This document shows positions 1 through 6,140 of a stretch of 9,439 bases of DNA, piece after piece. This DNA comes from an uncultured Terriglobales bacterium (GTDB taxonomy: Bacteria > Acidobacteriota > Terriglobia > Terriglobales > Acidobacteriaceae). Numbering within the stretch: the stretch's first letter is position 1; the number at the start of each line of letters is the position of its first letter. The stretch is from NCBI GenBank assembly GCA_955652845.1, contig CATPBY010000202.1, positions 1 to 9,439 of the forward strand, given 5' to 3'. Position numbers and translations under genes: made by a program. Under the pieces are notes generated by a model. The model was not told the DNA's origin and did no database searches. It was given only the letters and a program-made list of their open reading frames with translations.

Positions 1-372
1 GCCACCGGCAGCGGTGAAGAAAATATCAAAGTTGCGGGCGCGCATACTATCGTCGAAAACATGCGGCGCGGAATGTCGCCCCACGATGCCGGCATGGATG
101 CGCTCAAACGCATTGCTCGCAATTACAACCATGACATGAATAAGCTTCGCTTCGTAGATATGACCTACTACGTGCTGCGCCAGGACGGAGCTTACGCTGG
201 CGTCTCGCTGTGGGAAGGCTATTCGTTGGGCAATCCGCACAAGATTGCCGTGCACGACGGCACGCTTCGCGCCGAGATAACTTCGTCATTGTTTAGGGGA
301 TACTCGCAGGAGTTTCCACCCTTCCCGCCTATCCCGGAAGATTTGAAGAAGGATTCGGAATACCTCAAGTAA
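1..372 (+). CDS. Glycosylasparaginase-type Ntn hydrolase, C-terminal part (5' end outside window)
   Basis: The frame is open from base 1 and ends at TAA 370-372, giving about 123 residues of the C-terminal end. The first residues, ATGSGEENIKVAGAHTIVEN, followed by MRRG and SPHDAG, match the part of the N4-(beta-N-acetylglucosaminyl)-L-asparaginase beta subunit that reads ATGNGD...AVEYMRRGEDP in animal enzymes, including the conserved G-S/N-G turn. The family hydrolyses the GlcNAc-Asn bond of glycoasparagines, or related isoaspartyl/asparaginyl amides, after autocleavage that exposes an N-terminal Thr nucleophile. The cleavage site and Thr would lie upstream of the window and cannot be checked. 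The residues after the G-S-G motif (MTYYVLRQDGAYAGVSLWEG) fit the closing beta strands. The tail SLFRGYSQEFPPFPPIPEDL is Pro-rich and may be lineage-specific. The first ATG inside the window (61) is internal to the conserved domain and is not the start. Substrate is uncertain (glycoasparagine versus isoaspartyl peptide). The gene converges on glpX across 78 bases. Confidence 0.82.
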   Translation, partial: ATGSGEENIKVAGAHTIVENMRRGMSPHDAGMDALKRIARNYNHDMNKLRFVDMTYYVLRQDGAYAGVSLWEGYSLGNPHKIAVHDGTLRAEITSSLFRGYSQEFPPFPPIPEDLKKDSEYLK

Positions 373-450
373 CTGCCAGCGATAGGATTCAACCGCGGCA
401 CGAGTCGCCGCTGTCCGTAAAGCATGATCGAGGGTTGCCAAGGGGTTCCC

Positions 451-1482
451 TTAGAACTTCACTCTCACATCCGGGCCCTTTTCCAAATGAATGCTGTCGA
501 TGAAGCGTACCTTGCCGGTGCGCAGGGTCATGATGACGGAGGAAGTTCGGGTGCCTTCGCCAAAAAAGCGCACGCCCTTCATCAGAGCGCCCTCGGTCAC
601 GCCTGTGGCGGCGAAGATGAGCTGCTTGCCGGGAGCAAGATCTTCGGCTTCGTAGATCTTGTTCTTGTCCTTGATGCCCATGCGCACAATACGTTCTTCC
701 AGTTCGGGCTTGTTGATCACCAGGCGTCCCAGCATGTATCCGTTGACGCAACGGATGGCAGCCGCGGTGATGACCCCCTCCGGGGCGCCCCCTGAGCCCA
801 TGACCGCATGCACGCCGGTACCTTCCACCGCAGCTGCAATACCAGCCGACAGATCGCCATCTCCAATCAGCCGGATTCGAGCGCCCGCGGCACGGATATC
901 AGCAATGAGTTTCTCGTGACGGGGCCGGTCGAGCACAATGATCACCAGGTCTTCGACATCGCGATGCAGCCTGCGAGCAATATTTTTAAGATTCTGAGCC
1001 ACCGGCGCGTCAAGATCGACCGCATTCTTGCAGGATGGACCGACCACGATCTTTTCCATGTAGCAATCCGGCGCATGCAGCAAGCCGCCGCGCTCCGACG
1101 CCGCGAGCACCGTGATGGAGCCCGGCGCGCCGGTGGCACAGAGATTGGTGCCCTCCAGGGGATCGACTGCAATATCCACCTCGGGAACTTCGGTTCCGTC
1201 GGGAAATTCGGCGCCAACTTTTTCTCCAATGTAGAGCATGGGGGCTTCGTCGCGTTCGCCCTCGCCAATCACGATGACGCCGCGCATCGGGATCGAGTCC
1301 ATGGTCTGGCGCATCGATTCAGTCGCGACCTGGTCTGACAGCTTGCGCTCTCCCCGGCCCATGGTGTGCGCCGAAGCAATGGCGGCGGTCTCCACCACCC
1401 GCAGGAATCTCGATGCCAGATCGCTTTCGATGTTTTCGCCAAAAGTTCTGGCTTTAATTTCAGGCTTGGTGTGCGTTGCCAT
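451..1482 (-). CDS. glpX: Fructose-1,6-bisphosphatase class II (GlpX)
   Basis: The 343-residue product is full length for GlpX (usually 320-345). This cytosolic, Mn/Mg-dependent, lithium-sensitive-type phosphatase converts fructose-1,6-bisphosphate to fructose-6-phosphate in gluconeogenesis; in some lineages it also acts on sedoheptulose-1,7-bisphosphate. Visible motifs are the N-terminal helix ESDLASRFLRVVETAAIAS, the metal-site GEGERDEAPM at residues 73-82, the signature DPLEGT at 107-112, GDGD at 207-210 and GGAPEGV at 231-237. In GlpX this last motif is often preceded by MGIG; here it is MGSG, a minor change. The ATG at 1482 is supported by a GGGAG Shine-Dalgarno at 1489-1493, six bases away. 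The gene stands alone: it is divergent from the VOC gene across 360 bases and convergent with the glycosylasparaginase. A sigma70-like promoter is suggested at 1526-1554. No FBPase class I is in the window, so whether this is the sole FBPase cannot be told. Confidence 0.96.
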   Translation of the reverse strand: MATHTKPEIKARTFGENIESDLASRFLRVVETAAIASAHTMGRGERKLSDQVATESMRQTMDSIPMRGVIVIGEGERDEAPMLYIGEKVGAEFPDGTEVPEVDIAVDPLEGTNLCATGAPGSITVLAASERGGLLHAPDCYMEKIVVGPSCKNAVDLDAPVAQNLKNIARRLHRDVEDLVIIVLDRPRHEKLIADIRAAGARIRLIGDGDLSAGIAAAVEGTGVHAVMGSGGAPEGVITAAAIRCVNGYMLGRLVINKPELEERIVRMGIKDKNKIYEAEDLAPGKQLIFAATGVTEGALMKGVRFFGEGTRTSSVIMTLRTGKVRFIDSIHLEKGPDVRVKF

Positions 1483-1488
1483 CGATTT

Positions 1489-1554
1489 CTCCCGGGATGA
1501 AAGTGGACATGAAGCGCGGTCAAAGACTATACCGCCAAGTGATGGGGAAGGGAA
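1489..1554 (-). promoter_or_regulatory. Predicted glpX promoter and ribosome binding site
   Basis: Read on the minus strand, a -10 TATAGT (1526-1531, 5 of 6 to consensus) follows a weak -35 TTCCCT (1549-1554, 3 of 6) at 17 bp. The expected start of transcription near 1519 would give a leader of about 37 bases containing the GGGAG ribosome site at 1489-1493, six bases before the ATG. The -10 and ribosome site are convincing; the -35 is poor. Inferred from sequence only. Confidence 0.45.
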
Positions 1555-1698
1555 GGTTCGGGCCAGGTACCAAGTGTGCGACTCAGTCCGGGTGGCCCAT
1601 TTCCCGCGTTTTTTCCGAGAAGTGGGAGCTCACTAAACCCGTAAAAACACTTCCCCGCCGGCTCCACATTTTCATACCCCCGCAAACGTGGGGTGCCT

Positions 1699-1752
1699 CA
1701 AGATCTTGGGCGCTATAGGTTGAGTTGTCTCTCACTTTTTACAACTTTTAAT
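1699..1752 (+). promoter_or_regulatory. Predicted promoter of the VOC gene with upstream palindrome
   Basis: TTGTCT (1725-1730, 4 of 6) and TTTAAT (1747-1752, 5 of 6) are 16 bp apart and would start transcription near 1759, about 84 bases before the ATG. A second -10-like hexamer, TAGAAT (1775-1780), has no good -35. The 10-bp palindrome CAAGATCTTG (1699-1708) ends 16 bases upstream of the -35 and could be an operator, but a palindrome this short can occur by chance. Confidence 0.35.
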
Positions 1753-1830
1753 CTTTCCTCACAGAGCCAAAGCGTAGAATGTCCCTCTGCACTCCTGCCA
1801 CTTCTATTCGGGCCAATGGCACATTAGAAA

Positions 1831-1835
1831 AGGAG
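1831..1835 (+). promoter_or_regulatory. Shine-Dalgarno site of the VOC gene
   Basis: AGGAG lies seven bases before the ATG at 1843, in the context AAAAGGAGAAATGAC. It decides the start and agrees with GGGAGAAAT-type sites seen before glpX and ileS in this window. Confidence 0.8.
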
Positions 1836-1842
1836 AAATGAC

Positions 1843-2343
1843 ATGACAAAATCTACAAATCCTGTTCCCAAAGGATTTCACACGGTGACTCCGTCTTTAA
1901 TAGTCCGCAACGCGGCACAAGCGATTGAGTTTTACAAGAAAGCACTGGGCGCCGAAGAGCTGATGCGCATGGCGACTCCCGACGGCAAGATCGGCCATGC
2001 AGAGCTGAAAATCGGCGACTCCATCGTTTTCATCACCGACGAAAGCCCGCAGATGGGCACAAAGTCTCCGCAATCCCTGGGTGGCGCAGGCGCCAGCCTA
2101 TATCTTTACGTGGAGGACGTTGATAAGGCTTTTCAGCGGGCGGTCGACGCAGGAGGCAAGCCGACCATGCCTGTAACTGACATGTTCTGGGGAGACCGTT
2201 TCGGCTCATTAACAGATCCCTACGGCCACACCTGGGGCCTCAGCACACATACGCAAGATCTATCGGAACAGGAGATTGAGAAAGCGGCCAAGGATTTCTA
2301 CGCGCAGATGGCCAAGCGACAACCGCAGCAAAAGACCGCGTAG
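1843..2343 (+). CDS. VOC-superfamily (glyoxalase/PhnB-like) protein
   Basis: The 166-residue cytosolic protein has the vicinal oxygen chelate fold signature. The first half-module opens TPSLIVRNAAQAIEFYKKAL (residues 17-36) and contains GHAELKIGDSIVFITDE (51-67). The second contains ASLYLYVEDVDKAFQRAVDA (84-103) and ends WGDRFGSLTDPYGHTWGLST (116-135). This pattern, including the terminal DRFG...DP.GH.W.L, is typical of PhnB-like and other stand-alone VOC proteins that resemble bleomycin-resistance proteins and glyoxalases. A polar, charged tail (138-166) follows. His52, Glu54 and His129 lie where VOC metal ligands often fall, but I cannot confirm that the site is complete. Most such proteins have no known substrate, so none is given here. 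The start is fixed by AGGAG at 1831-1835. The gene is alone, divergent from glpX and convergent with lspA. PhnB homologs are usually not linked to phosphonate use despite the name. Confidence 0.88.
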   Translation: MTKSTNPVPKGFHTVTPSLIVRNAAQAIEFYKKALGAEELMRMATPDGKIGHAELKIGDSIVFITDESPQMGTKSPQSLGGAGASLYLYVEDVDKAFQRAVDAGGKPTMPVTDMFWGDRFGSLTDPYGHTWGLSTHTQDLSEQEIEKAAKDFYAQMAKRQPQQKTA

Positions 2344-2361
2344 CAGTTTAGTTTCGACATT

Positions 2362-2422
2362 TCAAAAAATAAGCAATCAGGGATCTGCAGTGGCCTGGCA
2401 TACAAGCGGCTGCAGATCCCTG
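2362..2422 (-). terminator. Probable terminator of the ileS-lspA operon
   Basis: A perfect 13-bp inverted repeat, CAGGGATCTGCAG (2378-2390) and CTGCAGATCCCTG (2410-2422), encloses a 19-base loop. On the minus strand the stem starts 40 bases after the lspA stop and is followed, after seven bases, by ATTTTTTG (2362-2369), a U-tract suitable for intrinsic termination. On the plus strand no T-run follows, so for the VOC gene it would at best be a weak or 3'-protecting hairpin. The gap between stem and U-tract is longer than ideal. The alternative is a protein-binding palindrome. Confidence 0.6.
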
Positions 2423-2462
2423 GCTTCGTTCGGAATCAAGTAAGCCAAACTTTGGAAAGAAC

Positions 2463-2990
2463 TTATGCTGACTTTTCCTGGGCGGAAGATTTCGCGAACA
2501 GGATTTCGATTACCAGCAAACCAGCCCCTATGACAATCGCGCTGTCAGCCACGTTGAAAGCCGGCCATTGATATTGGCCAAGGTAAAAAAGCAGGAAGTC
2601 CACCACGCGGCCGCTGACCAGGCGGTCCCACAAATTGCCCAGGGCGCCGCCGAGAATCAACGCCAGGCCTATGCCGGTGGTGTTCATGGAATGACTGTTT
2701 CGCCACAGCAGGGCTGCGACTATCACTAGGGCAACCATAGAGAATAAGACCAGCAGGGCAATCTTCCATTCGGAAGGCGAATCGGCGAACAATCCAAATG
2801 CGGCGCCGCGGTTCTCCACGTGAGTAAGACGAAAGATACCCGGAATGACCTGACGCGAGTCGTGCAATGGAATATTCCTGGCGACTGCCCACTTCGCCGC
2901 CCGGTCGAGGCAAACTACCAGTAAAGCAATCAGAAGATGGAACCTGCGCATGGCGTAATGGCCGGTCATAGCGACTGCTGAATCGTGCAA
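2463..2990 (-). CDS. lspA: Lipoprotein signal peptidase (signal peptidase II)
   Basis: LspA is an inner-membrane aspartyl protease that cleaves the signal peptide of diacylglyceryl-modified prolipoproteins. Numbered from the longest frame (175 residues), it shows TM1 at about 14-30, HVENRGAAFGLF (57-68, conserved N-x-G-A-A-F), TM2 at about 77-95, TM3 at about 105-120 running into GALGNLWDRL (115-124) with catalytic Asp122, and PAFNVADSAIVIG (143-155) with catalytic Asp149 leading into TM4. All core motifs are intact. The start is uncertain. The TTG at 2990 lies four bases from the ileS stop and has GGGGG, from the end of ileS, eight bases upstream. ATG codons at 2969 (168 residues) and 2951 (162 residues, MRRFHLLIALL) lack a ribosome site, but the last best fits usual family N-termini. 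Tight spacing implies translation coupled to ileS, a common pairing (ileS-lspA). Confidence 0.95.
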   Translation of the reverse strand: MHDSAVAMTGHYAMRRFHLLIALLVVCLDRAAKWAVARNIPLHDSRQVIPGIFRLTHVENRGAAFGLFADSPSEWKIALLVLFSMVALVIVAALLWRNSHSMNTTGIGLALILGGALGNLWDRLVSGRVVDFLLFYLGQYQWPAFNVADSAIVIGAGLLVIEILFAKSSAQEKSA

Positions 2991-2994
2991 GCTT

Positions 2995-5820
2995 TCAGCC
3001 CCCGATTTCCTTGAGCACCGCGCTGCAGCGTTCGCAGACTGATGGGTAGTTATGGTCCTCGCCTACATACTTGGAGTAGTTCCAGCAACGATCGCACTTC
3101 TTGCCCTCGGCTTTTTTAACTTGAACGATTACTCCACCCGTGCCGTTCCCGGAAATGCCTTGCTGCAAAACAACTTCAGAGACGATGAAGACGTAACGGA
3201 GCTGGTCTTGATATTTTTTCAACACGGCATAGATAGGATCGGTCGCCGTGATCTCGATTTTGGCCTCAAGGCTCTTGCCGATCAGCTTTGCGTTGCGAGC
3301 TTCCTCTAATGCCTTCATCACTTCTTTGCGGACCGTCCGCAGCGCACTCCAGTCTTCTTGCTGCCTGAAATCATCAGTAGTACCCGCACCGGAGAGTGTG
3401 TCCCCTGCTGCTGGAAATAATGCAAGATGGACGCTGGCGGGCCTGTTTTCGATCACGGGAAGATGTTGCCACACTTCATCACAGGTGAAGCTCATGATCG
3501 GCGCCAACAACCGCACCAGCACTTCGCCGATCCGCCACAGAGCTGTTTGCGCGGCTCGCCGGCCAACAGACTGGGGAGCGTAGGTATAGAGGCGATCTTT
3601 GATTATGTCAAAGTAAAACGCGCTCAGATCCACCACGCAGAAGTCGCTTATGGTGTGGTAGATCTTGTGGAAAGTGAATTCTTCATAGTAGAGGCGCACA
3701 TCTGCGGCCATCGCCGCGGTCTGGCGAAGCATGTATTGATCGAGCGACTCCAGCTTCTCCCATGGAAGGGCGTCTCGCGCCGGTTCGAAGTGGTAAAGGT
3801 TGCCGAGGATGTAACGGAACAAATTATTTCGAAAGGTACGGTAATTTTCGGCCACGGTTCGCATCAGCCGCTCGGAGCCGACGACGTCCTCGCGAAAATC
3901 TACTGAGGCAGCCCACAAGCGCACGATCTCGCCGCCCAGCCGGCTGGCAATATCAACCGGATCGACGTCGTTGCCGCGCGACTTGGACATGGCCTGTCCG
4001 CTTTCATCGAGCGTCCACCCCGGAGTCACGACTCCGCGATAAGGCGGGCTGGCTTGAGCACCCATACCGCAGAGCAGGGAAGACTGAAACCACCCACGGT
4101 ATTGGTCGCCGCCTTCGAGATACAGATCCGATGGCCAGGGATAGTCAGGTTCGTCCGCCCGCAATGCAAGATAGCTTGCGCCGGACTCCAGCCACACGTC
4201 GAAAATATCCGTCTCTTTCCTGAACTCTCCGGATTCGCCGCACTGCGGACATTTAGTTCCTGCCGGAACCATGGCATCTGCTTCGGGCGTGTACCAGGCA
4301 TCCGCGCCCGAGCGTGCGAATAGATCGACCACCCTGCTATTAATGTCCGGATCATTCAGCGGTTTGCCGCAACTCTTGCACAGAAAAACGGCAATTGGCA
4401 CGCCCCAGATCCGCTGCCGCGAAATGCACCAGTCCGGGCGCGTGGCGATCATGTTGTGCATCCGCTCTTTGCCCCACGCCGGGTCCCACACTACCTTCTC
4501 CACGTCGTCGAGAGTTCGGCTGCGAAGGGTGCCCCCTCCCGGCATGGCCGCTTCCATCGATATAAACCACTGCTCGGTAGCGCGGAAGATGATGGGATTG
4601 TGGCAACGCCAGCAATGTGGATAAGAGTGTTCGAGAGTCTCCGAGTGCAGCAGGGCGCCCCGCTTCTTAAGCAGTTCGATGATCGGCGCGTTGGCATCCC
4701 AAACCTTTAATCCTTTGTATTCGGGAAGGCCGTTGCTCAGGATGCCCTTCTCGTCAACGTTGCTGGTGGCGTCGAGACCGTACTTCACCCCGGTCGCGAA
4801 GTCTTCGGCGCCGTGCGATGGCGCAGTGTGGACGACGCCGGTACCCGTGTCCATGGTGACGTACTCAGCCAGCACGCCGAGAATCTTGCGATCCCGAAAT
4901 GGATGCTGAAAGCTCAGCCGCTCCATCTTCAGGCCCGGGAAGCGCGCGAGTTCGCGCGGGCTCTTGAACCCGCACTTCTGTGATACGTCGCCAGCCAGCT
5001 TTGCCGCAACCACGTAGACTTCGCCTTCAGATTCCAGACCGACATATTGTTCTGAAGGATGGAACGCTACCGCCATGGAAGCGGGAAGTGTCCAGGGAGT
5101 TGTGGTCCAGATGATGGTCGAGACTTTCTTGCCTGCCAAGGCGGCGTCAATCTTTGACGGGTCGTCGAGCAGACGGTACCTGACCCACACCGTCGGGCTG
5201 GTGTGATTCTCGTATTCCACCTCTGCCTCAGCCAGTGCGGTTTCGTCATACATGCACCAGTAGACCGCGCGAAGGCCTTTGTATACGAAATTGTTCTCGT
5301 AAAAGCTGAAGAACGTCTTGAGCACCACCGACTCGTAGCCGGAAGTCATGGTGGAATACGGGCGCTCGAAGCGGCCAAAGACCCCGATGCGCTTGAACTG
5401 CTCGCGCTGCAGGTCAAGAAATTTCTGGGCAAACTTACGGCATTCGCGGCGAACATCGAGCGCTTTCATCTGCAACTTTTTGCCGCCGAGTTGCTGGTCG
5501 ACTTTGATCTCGATGGGCAGTCCATGGCAGTCCCATCCTGGGACGTAGGGGGCGTCGAATCCCGCCATGGTCTTGGACTTGACCACAAAATCCTTCAGAC
5601 ATTTGTTCAGCGCCGTGCCCAGGTGGATGGGTCCGCTGGTGTAGGGGGGCCCATCGTGCAGTACGTAACGTGGAGCACCGTAGCGTGCCTGCCGGATCAG
5701 GTCGTAAATCCGCATCTCCTCCCAGCGGGCCAGAACCTTGGGCTCGTTCTGCGGCAGGTTGGCCTTCATGGGGAAGTCAGTCTTGGGCAGATTGATGGTG
5801 GATTTCAGATCCAGCGGCAC
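2995..5820 (-). CDS. ileS: Isoleucyl-tRNA synthetase
   Basis: This cytosolic class Ia synthetase charges tRNA-Ile with isoleucine and edits mischarged valine. With the GTG start at 5820 it has 941 residues, the usual length for bacterial IleS. In order: N-terminus PLDLKSTINLPKTDFPMKAN, the HIGH-type motif HLGT (66-69), GWDCHGLPIE at about 95-104, the CP1 editing domain with TTTPWTLPA (239-247) and GTGVVHTAPSHGAEDF (326-341), ISRQRIWGVP at about 467-476, the KMSKS-type motif AMSKS (610-614) and a C-terminal zinc module (Cys909, 912, 929, 932). The reading frame stays open upstream to a TTG at 5964, but the best promoter (-10 TATAAT at 5855-5860) lies inside that extension, and its start point would fall downstream of the ATG at 5856. 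GTG 5820 has GGGAGA at 5831-5836 and begins where the family's conserved N-terminus begins. lspA follows after four bases. The short leader leaves no room for a T-box. Confidence 0.96.
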   Translation of the reverse strand: MPLDLKSTINLPKTDFPMKANLPQNEPKVLARWEEMRIYDLIRQARYGAPRYVLHDGPPYTSGPIHLGTALNKCLKDFVVKSKTMAGFDAPYVPGWDCHGLPIEIKVDQQLGGKKLQMKALDVRRECRKFAQKFLDLQREQFKRIGVFGRFERPYSTMTSGYESVVLKTFFSFYENNFVYKGLRAVYWCMYDETALAEAEVEYENHTSPTVWVRYRLLDDPSKIDAALAGKKVSTIIWTTTPWTLPASMAVAFHPSEQYVGLESEGEVYVVAAKLAGDVSQKCGFKSPRELARFPGLKMERLSFQHPFRDRKILGVLAEYVTMDTGTGVVHTAPSHGAEDFATGVKYGLDATSNVDEKGILSNGLPEYKGLKVWDANAPIIELLKKRGALLHSETLEHSYPHCWRCHNPIIFRATEQWFISMEAAMPGGGTLRSRTLDDVEKVVWDPAWGKERMHNMIATRPDWCISRQRIWGVPIAVFLCKSCGKPLNDPDINSRVVDLFARSGADAWYTPEADAMVPAGTKCPQCGESGEFRKETDIFDVWLESGASYLALRADEPDYPWPSDLYLEGGDQYRGWFQSSLLCGMGAQASPPYRGVVTPGWTLDESGQAMSKSRGNDVDPVDIASRLGGEIVRLWAASVDFREDVVGSERLMRTVAENYRTFRNNLFRYILGNLYHFEPARDALPWEKLESLDQYMLRQTAAMAADVRLYYEEFTFHKIYHTISDFCVVDLSAFYFDIIKDRLYTYAPQSVGRRAAQTALWRIGEVLVRLLAPIMSFTCDEVWQHLPVIENRPASVHLALFPAAGDTLSGAGTTDDFRQQEDWSALRTVRKEVMKALEEARNAKLIGKSLEAKIEITATDPIYAVLKKYQDQLRYVFIVSEVVLQQGISGNGTGGVIVQVKKAEGKKCDRCWNYSKYVGEDHNYPSVCERCSAVLKEIGG

Positions 5821-5830
5821 TCGGTTGATT

Positions 5831-5883
5831 TCTCCCAAATGATTGATTTTTTTCATTATAGGGAGCGGGGAAACGAACGTCCA
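5831..5883 (-). promoter_or_regulatory. Predicted ileS-lspA promoter and ribosome binding site
   Basis: On the minus strand, -35 TGGACG (5878-5883, 4 of 6) and a perfect -10 TATAAT (5855-5860) are separated by exactly 17 bp. Transcription should start near 5848, giving a leader of about 28 bases with GGGAGA (5831-5836) ahead of the GTG at 5820. The spacing from the SD to GTG, about ten to eleven bases, is slightly long. This is the best sigma70-type promoter in the window. Confidence 0.68.
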
Positions 5884-6066
5884 TGGGCCGGACGAAAAGG
5901 GCGATCCGCGGCAGAGCGCCGGCTCAGAAAAGCACTGTTTCGCACACGCCAAAAGCGTGTACAATTTTCGGTAACAGGAGACATTTCACTGTCTCGGGCA
6001 TCTAACACCTTGGAGTAAAACGAATTTCGCGCATAGCCTTGAAAGTATTGCTTTCGGCTGTGCAAC

Positions 6067-6095
6067 TTGGCACGACATGTGCTCATCAATTTAAA
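6067..6095 (+). promoter_or_regulatory. Predicted tonB promoter
   Basis: TTGGCA (6067-6072, 5 of 6) and TTTAAA (6090-6095, 4 of 6) are spaced by 17 bp. Transcription would begin near 6102, about 39 bases before the ATG at 6141. No Shine-Dalgarno sequence is visible in the leader. Confidence 0.45.
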
Positions 6096-6140
6096 GAGTA
6101 GTGGGGGCGCCCAGCTCTGCAACTTAACTCACAATCATCT

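Larger units (their letters stand above)
1483..1842. other. Divergent intergenic region between glpX and the VOC gene
   Basis: I see no credible gene in these 360 bases. They hold predicted promoters for glpX (1526-1554, minus) and for the VOC gene (1725-1752, plus), the Shine-Dalgarno sites of both genes, and a perfect 10-bp palindrome CAAGATCTTG at 1699-1708. They also hold an 8-bp imperfect stem, CCCATTTC at 1596-1603 with GAAGTGGG at 1619-1626 (one G-U pair, 15-base loop). Short overlapping open frames here lack ribosome sites and family resemblance. Confidence 0.6.
5821..6140. other. Divergent intergenic region between ileS and tonB
   Basis: This 320-base region holds the predicted ileS promoter (5855-5883, minus) and tonB promoter (6067-6095, plus). 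It also contains a 6-bp hairpin, ACACGC-CAAAA-GCGTGT (5944-5960), which abuts TACAAT (5960-5965), a -10-like hexamer on the plus strand without a recognisable -35. I see no gene in the rest. The in-frame extension of ileS across part of it shows no conserved sequence. Confidence 0.6.

Noticed and set aside
395..452. Terminator between the glycosylasparaginase gene and glpX
   Set aside because: Only short stems occur (GCGGC/GCCGC at 395-411 and AAGGG/CCCTT at 440-452), without T-runs, and the second overlaps the glpX stop; too weak to call.
808..1338. 176-codon plus-strand open frame inside glpX
   Set aside because: It is antisense to a complete, motif-verified GlpX; its translation has no recognisable domain and its codons mirror the glpX frame.
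5821..5848. T-box riboswitch before ileS
   Set aside because: The predicted leader is only about 28 bases, far too short for a T-box, and no specifier or antiterminator elements are visible.
5203..6018. 271-codon plus-strand open frame across the 5' end of ileS
   Set aside because: It lies opposite conserved IleS coding sequence and the ileS promoter, has no ribosome site and resembles no family.
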